Shown here piece after piece: positions 14,374-23,034 of a stretch of DNA of 64,000 nt. The stretch lies in assembly GCF_000184345.1 (NCBI RefSeq), contig NC_017583.1:2480001-2544000 (forward strand). The letters are read 5' to 3'. A program made the position numbers and the translations under genes. Source of the DNA: Spirochaeta thermophila DSM 6578. Its GTDB lineage: Bacteria; Spirochaetota; Spirochaetia; Winmispirales; Winmispiraceae. The notes beneath the pieces were generated by a model that saw only the letters and a program-made list of their open reading frames with translations, made no database searches and was not told where the DNA came from. The first letter of the stretch is position 1, and each line of letters opens with the position of its first letter.

Positions 14374-15518
14374 CGGGCCAGCTTCTCCAGCACGAGGGGA
14401 ATCTCCCCCAAGGGCAGCTGGAGGTGGAGCACCCCCATCTCGTGAGCGGCCCGTGGCATGCCGTACACCACACAGGTCTCCTCATCCTGGCCGATGGTGA
14501 TCCCTCCTTGCCGGAAGACCTCGCCCAGCATACGGGCACCGTCCCTCCCCATCCCCGTCATGATCACCGCGATGCTCCGGTTTCCATAGACCCTCGCCAC
14601 CGATTCGAAGAGCACATCCACCGAAGGCCTGTGTCCGTTCACCGGCGGGGCATCCAGGAGCCTGACGACCTTCCGTCCCCCCTCCTCCTCCACCATCATG
14701 TGGAAGTCCCCCGGCGCGATGAAGACCATCCCCCTCCTCACCTCGTCACCCTCCTCGGCCTCCTTCACCGTGAGTGCGCACATCCGATTGAGACTCTCCG
14801 CGAACTCCTTGGTGAACCCGGGGGGCATGTGCTGGACGATGAGGAGGGGAAGAGGGAAACCCTCTCCGAGGGCACCGAGGAGGGACCTGAGGGCGCTCGG
14901 CCCTCCGGTCGAGACCCCGATGGCCACCACCTCCGGCACCCCCGGCCTCCTGAGCGGGACGACCCTCCGGGGAGGGACGACGACCTGCGGGGGAAGCACC
15001 GGGGCGGATCTCCCGGGCGACTGCAGGACGGGACCTTCAGGCCGCTCCTTCGCCGCCGGAGGCAGGTCCCTCTTCCCACCCCTCTCCCGTGCCGGCCCCT
15101 TGAGAAGGCGGTACCTCCTCCCGTAGCCCCTGATCATTTCCCTCAGGGTATCCGCCACCAGGTGCACGTCCGGGGAGATCGCACCCGAGGGCTTGGTGAT
15201 GAAATCGCTCGCCCCCAGGGAGAGCGCCTCCATGGTGATGCGGGCTCCCCGCTTGGCCCGGGAGGAGAGGATGATCACCGGTATGTCGATACCGCGCTCC
15301 CTCCGTTCTCGAAGAAAGTCGAGCCCGTCCACCTTCGGCATCTCCAGGTCGAGGACGATCACGTCGGGGTCGAGTCGGGGGATCTTCTCCAGGGCGAACC
15401 CCCCGTGCATCGCAGTGCCCACCACCTCCATGTCCGGGGCCTCCTCCAGGATGCGCGAAACCATGGTCCGCATGAGCGCCGAGTCGTCCACGATGAGCAC
15501 ACGGATCGGATCCTGCAT
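14322..15518 (-). CDS. cheB: Chemotaxis protein-glutamate methylesterase
   Basis: CheB (398 residues) removes methyl groups from chemoreceptor glutamates. The receiver domain (about 1-125) has DD at 11-12 and the phospho-acceptor D57 in VIVLDLEMP. A proline/arginine-rich linker follows, then the esterase domain with GVSTGGPSA (catalytic Ser), VQHMPP (His) and MTGMGRDG (Asp). The start at 15518 is chosen because GTAGGAGGGGAG precedes it; a longer frame to 15563 would extend into the cheR gene. It lies 8 bases downstream of cheR. The C-terminus ends in a run of five serines inside the overlap with the YmdB-like gene. Confidence 0.94.
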   Translation of the reverse strand: MQDPIRVLIVDDSALMRTMVSRILEEAPDMEVVGTAMHGGFALEKIPRLDPDVIVLDLEMPKVDGLDFLRERRERGIDIPVIILSSRAKRGARITMEALSLGASDFITKPSGAISPDVHLVADTLREMIRGYGRRYRLLKGPARERGGKRDLPPAAKERPEGPVLQSPGRSAPVLPPQVVVPPRRVVPLRRPGVPEVVAIGVSTGGPSALRSLLGALGEGFPLPLLIVQHMPPGFTKEFAESLNRMCALTVKEAEEGDEVRRGMVFIAPGDFHMMVEEEGGRKVVRLLDAPPVNGHRPSVDVLFESVARVYGNRSIAVIMTGMGRDGARMLGEVFRQGGITIGQDEETCVVYGMPRAAHEMGVLHLQLPLGEIPLVLEKLARQSASSGGDVSDSSSSS

Positions 15519-15526
15519 CTCCCCTC

Positions 15527-16345
15527 CTACTGGGTCACATTCTTCCTGTACACCGTCCCCCACTCCGTCTTCACGAACTCGAAGCCCGTGTTCATACCGA
15601 AGAGGGACTCCGAGTGCCCGATGAACAGGTAGGAATACGGGGCCATCACGTTCCAGAGGCCCTGGATCGTCGCCTTCTGCGCCGCCTCGTCGAAGTAGAT
15701 GAGCACATTGCGACAGAAGACCACGTCCACATCCCTGAGATCACTCTGGTGCTTGAGATTGTGGTAATCGAACTGGACGCGGGTTCGCAGCTCGTCGCGC
15801 ACCCTGTAGCCGTTCTCTTTCTTCTCGAAATACTTGGCCAGGTAGTGCTCAGGCACGCCCTCCACCCTCGCATCCGTGTAGAACCCCTCCTTCGCCACCA
15901 GCAGAGAGGACAGACTTATATCCGATCCCACCACGAGGAATGAAAACCCCGGAGGAAGGTGCTCGCTGAGGACCATGGCGATGGTATACGGCTCCTCCCC
16001 TGTGGAACACCCCGCGCTCCAGACCAACAAGGAACGCACCCCCTGCGCCCGCTTCCGCTCCACCAGATCGGGGATCACCGCATGCCTGAAGGTCTCCCAG
16101 TGACCCTGGTTGCGGAAGAAGCGGGTGAGATTGGTGGTCACCACATCCAGGAACTCCCGGAGCTCCTCCTCGCTCGAGGAGACCTCCCTGTAGTACTCCT
16201 CGGGCGTGGAGATCCCCCTCGTGCGCAGCCTGTCCTTCACCCTGCTCTCGAGCACGGCTCGATTGGTCTCGGTGAAGGATATCCCGCTCGCCTCGTACAC
16301 GAGCGTCCTGAATTTCTCGAACAGGTCCTCCGAGAGGAAAGCCAT
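15527..16345 (-). CDS. cheR: Chemotaxis protein methyltransferase
   Basis: CheR (272 residues) methylates chemoreceptor glutamates using S-adenosylmethionine. The N-terminal helical domain contains TTNLTRFFRN (TTxxTxFFR family motif). The SAM-binding domain has LLVWSAGCSTGEEPYTIA and later VDVVFCRNVLIYFDEA. It is the first gene of a cheR-cheB operon; no CheA, CheW or receptor gene is in the window. GAGGTGATGA serves as ribosome binding site. Confidence 0.95.
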   Translation of the reverse strand: MAFLSEDLFEKFRTLVYEASGISFTETNRAVLESRVKDRLRTRGISTPEEYYREVSSSEEELREFLDVVTTNLTRFFRNQGHWETFRHAVIPDLVERKRAQGVRSLLVWSAGCSTGEEPYTIAMVLSEHLPPGFSFLVVGSDISLSSLLVAKEGFYTDARVEGVPEHYLAKYFEKKENGYRVRDELRTRVQFDYHNLKHQSDLRDVDVVFCRNVLIYFDEAAQKATIQGLWNVMAPYSYLFIGHSESLFGMNTGFEFVKTEWGTVYRKNVTQ

Positions 16346-16365
16346 TCATCACCTCGTCTCCTTAC

Positions 16366-16395
16366 AGTCTAGGAACAGGCATGATGCCGTGTCAA
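16366..16395 (-). promoter_or_regulatory. Promoter of cheR-cheB
   Basis: On the minus strand TTGACA (16390-16395), 18-base spacer, TAGACT (16366-16371), about 20 bases before the cheR ATG. Confidence 0.7.
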
Positions 16396-16403
16396 GCAAA
16401 CGA

Positions 16404-16433
16404 TTGACACGAAAAACCGGAGTGTGAAATAGT
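16404..16433 (+). promoter_or_regulatory. Promoter of the pyrG-led gene run
   Basis: TTGACA (16404-16409) followed after 17-18 bases by AAATAGT (16427-16433). It is divergent from the cheR promoter; the two -35 boxes are 8 bases apart. Confidence 0.7.
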
Positions 16434-16465
16434 TACAGGAAGACCCCTCTTCACATGGAGTTCAT

Positions 16466-18097
16466 ATGGGAAAATACATCTTCGTCACCGGCGGCGTGTG
16501 TTCGAGCCTGGGGAAAGGTATCGCCGCAGCATCCATCGGCTCCCTACTCGAACTTCAGGGCCTCACCGTGCGCATGATAAAGATAGATCCCTACCTGAAC
16601 GTCGATGCAGGCACCATGAGCCCCTACCAGCACGGCGAGGTCTACGTCACGGACGACGGTGCCGAGACCGATCTCGACCTGGGCAACTACGCACGGTTCA
16701 CCAACTCACCCCTTTCCCGGGCGAACTCCATCACTACCGGTCAGATCTACATGGACGTCATCCAGATGGAGAGGGAAGGCCGTTTCCTCGGGCGGACGGT
16801 CCAGGTGATTCCTCACATCACCGACAGGATCAAACACCGCATCAAGGCCATAGGCGACGAAGAAGGGGTGGACGTGACCATCGTGGAGATAGGCGGCACG
16901 GTGGGCGACATCGAATCCTTCCCCTTCCTGGAGGCCGTACGACAGATCATACACGAGAAGGGACATCGCAACGCCCTCTCGGTACACCTCACCCTCGTAC
17001 CCCTCGTCTCGGGCGGCGAACTCAAGACCAAACCCACCCAGCACTCGGTGAAGGAACTCCTCGGCCTCGGGATCCAACCCGACATCCTCCTCTGCCGCGC
17101 CCCCATGCCCCTCGATGAACCCCTCAGGAAGAAGATCTCCCTGTTCACGAACGTGGAACCCAGGGCCGTGATCTCCGCCTACGACGTGCCCCACACGATC
17201 TATGAGATCCCCCTCAGTTTCCACAAACAGGACCTCGATACCATCATCCTGGAGAAACTCGACATCCCTGTGAAGACCCCCGACCTCTCGGCCTGGGAAC
17301 AGGTGGTGGACATCCTCGTGAACGCCAAGGAGAGCGTGACCATCGGATTCGTGGGCAAGTACATCGAGCTGGGCGATGCCTACAAGTCGGTGGACGAGGC
17401 GCTCTACCACGGTGGGGTCGCAAACGAGGTGCGGGTCGTACTCAAGAAGATCGACGCCGAGAGCCTGGAAAAGACCGAAGATCTCGACAACGCCTTCAAG
17501 GACGTGGACGCCATCATCGTGCCCGGGGGATTCGGACAACGGGGAATAGAGGGGATGATCAGGGCGGCCGAATATGCACGCACCAGGAACATACCCTACC
17601 TCGGGATCTGTCTCGGGATGCAGGTCATGGTGATAGAGTTCGCCCGGAACGTCCTGGGGCTCAAAGACGCCGACAGCACGGAGTTCACCCCCACCACCCC
17701 ACATCCGGTGGTGAGCCTCCTCGAGGAGCAAGTGGACATCACCATGATGGGCGGCACCATGCGTCTGGGGGCCTACGAGGCCGAACTCATGCCTGGAAGT
17801 CTCCTCAGATCTCTCTACGGAGTCGAGACCATCCAGGAACGTCACCGCCACCGCTACGAGTTCTCCAATCAATATCGCGAGCAGTTCTCCTCCTCGGGGA
17901 TGCGCATCGCCGCGGTCTACAGGGCGAACAACCTGGTGGAGGGTGTGGAATGGGAAGGACATCCCTGGGGGATCGGAGTCCAGTTCCATCCGGAGTTCAA
18001 GTCCAAACCCCTCGCCCCTCACCCGCTCTTCTCGAGCTTCATCCGGGCGGCCCTCGACTACAAACACTCCAAGAAACAGAAAGAGCTCTTCGAATGA
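16466..18097 (+). CDS. pyrG: CTP synthase
   Basis: Makes CTP from UTP, ATP and glutamine. The 543-residue length is standard. The synthetase domain begins KYIFVTGGVCSSLGKGI and contains VDAGTMSPYQHGEVYVTDDGAETDLDLG. The glutamine amidotransferase domain (from about residue 290) has PGGFGQRG, the nucleophile elbow YLGICLGMQ and the catalytic HPE in QFHPEFKS. It opens a long run of overlapping genes; its stop overlaps the lptC start (ATGA). Confidence 0.97.
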   Translation: MGKYIFVTGGVCSSLGKGIAAASIGSLLELQGLTVRMIKIDPYLNVDAGTMSPYQHGEVYVTDDGAETDLDLGNYARFTNSPLSRANSITTGQIYMDVIQMEREGRFLGRTVQVIPHITDRIKHRIKAIGDEEGVDVTIVEIGGTVGDIESFPFLEAVRQIIHEKGHRNALSVHLTLVPLVSGGELKTKPTQHSVKELLGLGIQPDILLCRAPMPLDEPLRKKISLFTNVEPRAVISAYDVPHTIYEIPLSFHKQDLDTIILEKLDIPVKTPDLSAWEQVVDILVNAKESVTIGFVGKYIELGDAYKSVDEALYHGGVANEVRVVLKKIDAESLEKTEDLDNAFKDVDAIIVPGGFGQRGIEGMIRAAEYARTRNIPYLGICLGMQVMVIEFARNVLGLKDADSTEFTPTTPHPVVSLLEEQVDITMMGGTMRLGAYEAELMPGSLLRSLYGVETIQERHRHRYEFSNQYREQFSSSGMRIAAVYRANNLVEGVEWEGHPWGIGVQFHPEFKSKPLAPHPLFSSFIRAALDYKHSKKQKELFE

Positions 18098-18639
18098 GGA
18101 TCCGGATCGCACTCCTCCTCACAGGCCTTCTTCTCTCCTGCAGCTTCAACTACGAGGAGGCCATGTGGGAACCGAGCACCCGGGAATACCCGAACATGAC
18201 CATAGAACACCTTTCCCACCGTGTGGTACAGGACGGAGCGCTCCTCCTCTCCGTGACCGCGGAGAAGGCCGAAGAGTATCGGGACGCACAGATCCTCGCG
18301 GTCACTGGGGTCCTGTTCCAGGAGTTCGACAGGGAGGGAAATGTCGTGAGACAGGCCCGGGCTGCGCACGCGCGGTTCCACCGGGACACCGAGGACATCG
18401 AGACCGAAGGGGAGGTTGAGGTACAGGACAGGACGGAAGACATCACCATCCGGGGATCGGACTTCACCTGGAAGAAGAAGGAACGTTCGATCTCGGCCCC
18501 ACCTGGCGTGGAGGTGGAGATCCAGGGAGAGGACTACAGGCTCAGAGGCACGGGTTTCTCCGCGGACGCCGGGACCCTCTCCCTCCGGTTCACCGGCAAT
18601 CCACAAGGCACGTACACCCAGGAGGAGGACGGTGAGTAG
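18094..18639 (+). CDS. lptC: LptC-like lipoprotein
   Basis: Probable LPS-export (Lpt) bridge component of 181 residues. MRIRIALLLTGLLLSC is a lipoprotein-type signal (Cys about residue 16), and the rest is a repetitive beta-jellyroll sequence of the LptC/OstA kind, with RQARAAHARFHRD and DITIRGSDFTW. The start overlaps the pyrG stop by 4 bases. The assignment rests partly on the neighbours, lptA-like and lptB. As a lipoprotein it departs from the enterobacterial LptC, which has a transmembrane anchor. Whether this organism makes LPS cannot be told from the window. Confidence 0.72.
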   Translation: MRIRIALLLTGLLLSCSFNYEEAMWEPSTREYPNMTIEHLSHRVVQDGALLLSVTAEKAEEYRDAQILAVTGVLFQEFDREGNVVRQARAAHARFHRDTEDIETEGEVEVQDRTEDITIRGSDFTWKKKERSISAPPGVEVEIQGEDYRLRGTGFSADAGTLSLRFTGNPQGTYTQEEDGE

Positions 18640-18649
18640 GGGCCCCACC

Positions 18650-19282
18650 ATGCGGTCCGTGATGTGTCTCCTGTGTCTCGCCGTCTCGGTCCTCGTCGGC
18701 GAGGAGTTCTCGTTCTCCGCGGACACCCTCTCGGCCACCCTCGCCCGGGGCAAGGAGAAGACCATACTCAAGGGCAACGCAAAGGTCGTCTCCGGAGCCC
18801 GCATCATGACGGCAGAGACCATAGAGCTCTCCGGACCCGATTTCCGCTACGTCCTCTGCACCGGGGGAATAGTCTTCCAGAACCCCGAGGACGGCCTCTA
18901 CATACAGGCAGAACGACTGTTCCACGACAGGGAGACGGAGAAGACGCACATCGAGGGCAACATCCTCCTCGAAGACAAGAAGAACAACACCGTGATCCGG
19001 GCTCATATCCTGGACTATGACGAACGCTCTCAACAGGCCTTCATACAGATCGGGGTGCGGATATTCAAAGAGGACATCACCGGAAGGGGAGAGTTCGCTC
19101 ACTACGACAGGGACAAGGAGATCCTCACCCTCTCGGGCTCTCCGGTTCTCTACAAGAAGCACGACGAGTACAGAGCCACCCGGGTCATCGTCCACCTCGA
19201 CACCGACGAGGTGGAGATGGAAGGCAGGATAGAAGGAACCATCCTTCAGGAGGAAGAGGAGGCACAGGAACCCCATGAGTGA
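18650..19282 (+). CDS. lptA: LptA/OstA-like periplasmic protein
   Basis: Probable periplasmic bridge protein of the Lpt system (210 residues). A signal peptide ([17 protein letters not shown]) is followed by OstA-type beta repeats: [21 protein letters not shown], then [22 protein letters not shown] and [13 protein letters not shown]. Two starts are possible. The ATG at 18650 has AGGGG 7 bases upstream. A GTG at 18632 has GGAGGAGG before it, overlaps lptC by 8 bases and adds six residues. The ATG is preferred for a cleaner signal peptide. It overlaps lptB by 8 bases. Confidence 0.72.
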   Translation: MRSVMCLLCLAVSVLVGEEFSFSADTLSATLARGKEKTILKGNAKVVSGARIMTAETIELSGPDFRYVLCTGGIVFQNPEDGLYIQAERLFHDRETEKTHIEGNILLEDKKNNTVIRAHILDYDERSQQAFIQIGVRIFKEDITGRGEFAHYDRDKEILTLSGSPVLYKKHDEYRATRVIVHLDTDEVEMEGRIEGTILQEEEEAQEPHE

Positions 19283-20006
19283 GCACGTCCTGGGCGTGGA
19301 TGGTCTCGTCAAGCGCTTCGGCAAGAAAACCGTGGTGAAGGACGTTTCCTTCGAGATGCGCACCGGGGAAGTCGTCGGCCTCCTGGGACCAAACGGGGCG
19401 GGCAAGACCACCATCTTCTACATGGTGGTGGGATTCCTCACCCCCACCGAGGGGAGGGTCTACTTCGACTTCCACGACATCTCCCGCCTCCCCATGTACA
19501 AGAGAGCACGCCTGGGCATCTCCTACCTCCCCCAGGAACCCTCGATCTTTCGCCGCCTCACAGTCGAGGAGAACGTGTGGGCCATCCTCGAGACGAGGAA
19601 GGACCTCACCCGGGAGGAGAAACAGAGGACCCTCGAGGAACTCCTTGCGGAGATGGGGATCACCCACATCCGGAAGCAGAAGGCCTACACCCTCTCGGGG
19701 GGAGAGAGGCGAAGGACCGAGATCGCACGGGCCCTTGCGATCAGGCCCGCCTTCCTCCTCCTCGACGAACCCTTCGCAGGGATAGATCCAATCGCCGTCT
19801 ACGAGATCAAGCAGATCATCGCGCAGCTCTCAAAGAAGGGGATAGGCATACTCATCACCGATCACAACGTACGGGACACCCTCGAGATCACCCACCGGTC
19901 CTACATCATCAACCTGGGGGAGATCCTCGTGCAGGGGTCCCGGGAAGAGCTCGTGAACAACGAGATCGCCCGTCGTATCTACCTGGGAGAACACTTCCAG
20001 CTCTGA
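19275..20006 (+). CDS. lptB: LPS export ABC transporter ATP-binding protein
   Basis: Cytoplasmic ATPase (243 residues) that powers the Lpt exporter. Walker A is GPNGAGKTT, the Q-loop segment is [17 protein letters not shown], the signature is TLSGGERRR, and Walker [16 protein letters not shown] is followed by [10 protein letters not shown]. The Q-loop and H-loop strings are characteristic of LptB. The order lptC-lptA-lptB-rpoN-hpf equals the arrangement known from proteobacteria. The permease genes lptF/G are not in the window. Confidence 0.93.
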   Translation: MSEHVLGVDGLVKRFGKKTVVKDVSFEMRTGEVVGLLGPNGAGKTTIFYMVVGFLTPTEGRVYFDFHDISRLPMYKRARLGISYLPQEPSIFRRLTVEENVWAILETRKDLTREEKQRTLEELLAEMGITHIRKQKAYTLSGGERRRTEIARALAIRPAFLLLDEPFAGIDPIAVYEIKQIIAQLSKKGIGILITDHNVRDTLEITHRSYIINLGEILVQGSREELVNNEIARRIYLGEHFQL

Positions 20007-20017
20007 TCCCGTCCCCG

Positions 20018-20046
20018 TTGACAAAGCACCGGGCGGGTCCAATAAT
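20018..20046 (+). promoter_or_regulatory. Internal promoter in front of rpoN
   Basis: TTGACA (20018-20023), exactly 17 bases, AATAAT (20041-20046). The start site should fall near 20053, giving a leader of about 10 bases consisting of GGGAGGCACC before the TTG at 20063. The ATG at 20045 overlaps the -10 box and would not be on this transcript. Confidence 0.7.
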
Positions 20047-20062
20047 GAAAAAGGGAGGCACC

Positions 20063-21463
20063 TTGCAAACCCAGAAGCCCATACTCTCACAGACCCAGAG
20101 ACTCAAGCTCGCCCCTCAGATGATCCAGAGCATCCAGCTTCTCCATCTCCCCCTTGCGGACCTCAAACTCAAGATCCAGGAGGAAGTGGAAAAGAACCCC
20201 GCACTCGAAATCCTCGAGGAGCGGGGGACGATCTCGCTCGATACCGCTCAGGAGCCTCCCGAGGTCTACGAATATTTCGAGAACTCATCCGATCCTGGCT
20301 TCTCCTACGCAAGGGGGTCGGACGACGAGGATGCGAAACGCAGATTCCTCGAGGGGGCCGTTGCACGGGGGGAGAGCCTCCACGAGCACCTCCTCTGGCA
20401 ACTCCGACTCCACCCGGGACTCACTGCGGAGGAGATACGCCTGGGGGAGCTTCTCATACAGAACCTGGACGATCACGGTTTTCACAGGGAGGACCCTTTC
20501 ATCTTCGCTCAGGACGAACGGGAGCGGCACCTCATAGAGAAGCTCATCCCTCTCATCCAGAGCTTCGATCCACCGGGCACATGCGTGAAGGACTCCGTGG
20601 AATCCCTCCTCGTCCAGGCCCGACAACGGGAAGACGCCCCCCCCCATACAGAGGAGATCATCTCCCGCTATCTGCCTCTCCTCGAAAAGGGCAAGACGAA
20701 GGAGATCGCGAAGGCCCTGGGAATGGAAGAGGAGGACGTCCTCTCGGTCGTGGAGTTCCTCAAAACCCTCACCCCCTTCCCGGGCTCGCTCTACTCCTCC
20801 TCGAGACCTCACTACGTCATCCCCGACCTCGAGGTGAAGGTGAAGGACGGCCATCTCGTGATCCTCCTCAACGAAGAGGAGATCCCGGTCCTGGGGGTGA
20901 ACCCCTTCTTCCGGGAGATGCAGAAAGAGAACGACAAAAAAGACGTACAACGTTTCGTGAAACAGCAGGTCCGGGAAGCCCAGATGTTCATCCAGAGCAT
21001 CCATCACAGGAATCACACCCTCCTCAGGGTCGCCCGTGCCATCGTGGAGTTCCAGCGCGATTTCTTCATCCGAGGCCCGCAGTATCTCGTCCCCCTCACC
21101 CTCAAGGATGTGGCGGAGACAGTGGAGCTTCACGAGGCCACGGTCTCCCGCATCACCACCAACAAGTACGTGCAGACGGAATGGGGTATCTACGAGCTCA
21201 AGTACTTCTTCACCAACTCGGTGAGCGGCGCTGGATCGAGCGGTTCACGATACTCCAAAGAAGCGGTAAAGCACATCATCAAGGAGATCATCGAGGAAGA
21301 GACGAAGAAGACCGGCAGGCCGCTCTCCGACAAGAAACTCGCGGAACTCCTCAACAAGAGGGGAATCCCCATCGCCAGAAGGACCGTGGCAAAGTACCGG
21401 AAGGAACTCAACATCCGCTCCTCGTTCGAGCGGAACACATTGAGGAGGTTACATGAGAACTGA
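20063..21463 (+). CDS. rpoN: RNA polymerase sigma-54 factor
   Basis: Alternative sigma factor that needs AAA+ activators such as the NtrX-like protein encoded in the same run. The 466-residue product begins LQTQKPILSQTQRLKLAPQMIQSIQLLHLP, the activator-interacting region I. The core-binding region follows, and the C-terminus carries the RpoN box, here ARRTVAKYRKELNIRSS. The TTG at 20063, with AAGGGAGG in front, is preferred over the ATG at 20045, which lies in a -10 box and lacks a ribosome binding site. The end overlaps hpf by 11 bases. Confidence 0.93.
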   Translation: MQTQKPILSQTQRLKLAPQMIQSIQLLHLPLADLKLKIQEEVEKNPALEILEERGTISLDTAQEPPEVYEYFENSSDPGFSYARGSDDEDAKRRFLEGAVARGESLHEHLLWQLRLHPGLTAEEIRLGELLIQNLDDHGFHREDPFIFAQDERERHLIEKLIPLIQSFDPPGTCVKDSVESLLVQARQREDAPPHTEEIISRYLPLLEKGKTKEIAKALGMEEEDVLSVVEFLKTLTPFPGSLYSSSRPHYVIPDLEVKVKDGHLVILLNEEEIPVLGVNPFFREMQKENDKKDVQRFVKQQVREAQMFIQSIHHRNHTLLRVARAIVEFQRDFFIRGPQYLVPLTLKDVAETVELHEATVSRITTNKYVQTEWGIYELKYFFTNSVSGAGSSGSRYSKEAVKHIIKEIIEEETKKTGRPLSDKKLAELLNKRGIPIARRTVAKYRKELNIRSSFERNTLRRLHEN

Positions 21464-21767
21464 CATCAAAGCCGTCCATTTCGACCTGAAGGATCCCACC
21501 AGAGAGTACCTCGAAAAGAAGTTCAGAAAGATCTCGTACGGGGAAAGATTCATCGAGGACCTTCATCTCACCCTCACCAAGGAAAACACCTCGTTCACCG
21601 CCGAGGTCAACGTCCATACCCATTGGGGTGAACTGTTCCACCTCAAAGAAGAGGCGAAGGATCTCATAGAGGCCATAGACAAACTCTTCGACAAACTCGA
21701 CTACAAGATAGCCAAGGAGAAGAGCAAGATCCAGGATCACCATGTCGAAAAACCGGAGAAGGAATGA
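21453..21767 (+). CDS. hpf: Ribosome hibernation-promoting factor, short form
   Basis: HPF/RaiA-family protein of 104 residues that binds the small ribosomal subunit and stabilises idle ribosomes. The N-terminal part (FDLKDPTREYLEKKFRKISYG) and the acidic strand-loop pattern fit the family; there is no long C-terminal dimerisation domain, so this is the short form. GAGGAGGTTAC precedes the ATG. The gene overlaps rpoN by 11 bases and hprK by 4. Position directly after rpoN matches the proteobacterial rpoN-hpf pair. Confidence 0.88.
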   Translation: MRTDIKAVHFDLKDPTREYLEKKFRKISYGERFIEDLHLTLTKENTSFTAEVNVHTHWGELFHLKEEAKDLIEAIDKLFDKLDYKIAKEKSKIQDHHVEKPEKE

Positions 21768-22750
21768 AACAGAAGTTCACCGTCCTGGACCTCCTGAGCC
21801 AGGAGCTCAAAGAGCACGACGTCCTTGAGCTCAAGTGCATTGCAGGACGAAAGGGGCTCATCCGGGTCATCGAGGTCCCCAACATCAACCGGCCGGGACT
21901 CGCCCTGAGCGGATTCTTCGAGAGCTTCGCCTACAAACGAATCCAGATCTTCGGCAGGGGTGAACACGCCTATCTCAGGAAGCTCGAAGAGGAAGGCCGC
22001 TACGAGAATGTGAGGAAGATCTTCTCCTACGAGATCCCCTGCGTCATCTTCACCCATGGCCTCACCCCCCCCGAGTTTTTCGTCTCCATCGCAGAGGAGA
22101 GCGGCTGCCCGGTGCTCCAGACCCAGCTCCCCTCCGCCACCTTCACCTCCCGTATCCTCAGGGTACTCAACAACATCTTCGCCCCCAGAGAGGTGGTACA
22201 CGGAGTACTCATCGAGGTCTTCGGCATCGGCGTGCTCCTCCTCGGGGAGAGCGGGGTGGGGAAGAGTGAGGCGGCCCTGGAACTGCTCGAGCGCGGTCAC
22301 AGGCTCGTCGCCGACGATGCCGTCGAGATCCGGTGTGTGGCAGGAAACTACCTCCTGGGCACGAGTGCGAACAGGCTTCTCGGACACCACATGGAGATCA
22401 GGGGCCTGGGCATCATCAACGTGACGCATCTGTTCGGAGTAGGGGCCATCCGGGACGAGAAGAGGATCCAGCTGGTGGTACATCTTGAACAGTGGGACCC
22501 CGAGAAGGAGTACGACAGGCTCGGATCCCAGGAAAAAACCCGGGACATCCTGGGGGTGAAGGTGCCCTGCGTGGAGATACCCATAAAACCGGGGAGAAAC
22601 ATTCCCATCCTCATCGAGACCGCGGCCATGAATGAACGCCTGAAACAGATGGGCGTCCACTCCTCCCGCGAGTTCAACGAGCAGGTGATGAAGTGGCTTG
22701 AAAGTGAAAACGTCCGTACCATATATTTGCACAAGAACCATATGGAATAA
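21764..22750 (+). CDS. hprK: HPr kinase/phosphorylase
   Basis: Bifunctional enzyme (328 residues) that phosphorylates Ser46 of HPr with ATP and removes the phosphate again. The C-terminal P-loop domain has the catalytic His in VVHG (H146), Walker A GESGVGKSE (161-169) and the family signature EIRGLGIINV (211-220), with DDAVEIR between. The N-terminal domain (1-130) has the usual length. Its substrate gene ptsH follows 17 bases downstream. The start overlaps the hpf stop. Confidence 0.95.
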   Translation: MKQKFTVLDLLSQELKEHDVLELKCIAGRKGLIRVIEVPNINRPGLALSGFFESFAYKRIQIFGRGEHAYLRKLEEEGRYENVRKIFSYEIPCVIFTHGLTPPEFFVSIAEESGCPVLQTQLPSATFTSRILRVLNNIFAPREVVHGVLIEVFGIGVLLLGESGVGKSEAALELLERGHRLVADDAVEIRCVAGNYLLGTSANRLLGHHMEIRGLGIINVTHLFGVGAIRDEKRIQLVVHLEQWDPEKEYDRLGSQEKTRDILGVKVPCVEIPIKPGRNIPILIETAAMNERLKQMGVHSSREFNEQVMKWLESENVRTIYLHKNHME

Positions 22751-22767
22751 CACTAGCGGTAGGAGCA

Positions 22768-23034
22768 ATGACGGAAAGAGAAGTGGTGATCAAGAACAGG
22801 GCAGGAATCCATGCACGACCTGCCACCCTGCTGGTGAATACGGCGAACAAGTTCTCCTCTCAGATCTTCCTCGAGAAAGACAGTGAACGCGTGAACGCGA
22901 AATCCATCATGGGAATCATCACGTTGGGAGCGGGGTACAACACGAAACTCCGGATCATCGCCGACGGCGAGGACGAGGAGGAGGCCGTGAAGGCATTGGC
23001 GGAGCTCTTCGACAAGAAATTCGAGGAAGAATGA
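22768..23034 (+). CDS. ptsH: Phosphocarrier protein HPr
   Basis: HPr of 88 residues. H15 in GIHARPA is the EI/EIIA phosphorylation site and S46 in KSIMGI the HPr-kinase site; both are intact, so it can serve phosphotransfer and regulation. The neighbouring hprK suggests the regulatory role dominates. No EI or sugar EII genes lie in the window apart from a PtsN-like protein at 63042. The ATG follows GGTAGGAGCA. Its stop overlaps the next start by 4 bases. Confidence 0.96.
   Translation: MTEREVVIKNRAGIHARPATLLVNTANKFSSQIFLEKDSERVNAKSIMGIITLGAGYNTKLRIIADGEDEEEAVKALAELFDKKFEEE

Noticed and set aside
16706-18112. Minus-strand frame of 468 residues opposite pyrG
   Set aside because: Pure shadow of pyrG; composition is rich in His/Asp/Val from reversed codons and has no ribosome binding site.
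20045-20062. ATG at 20045 as the start of rpoN
   Set aside because: It overlaps the AATAAT -10 box of a strong promoter and has no ribosome binding site; TTG at 20063 has both a proper distance and GGGAGG.
20051-20070. Sigma-54 promoter (GGCAC...TTGCA) in front of rpoN
   Set aside because: GGCACC and TTGCA are directly adjacent, without the required spacing between the -24 and -12 elements.
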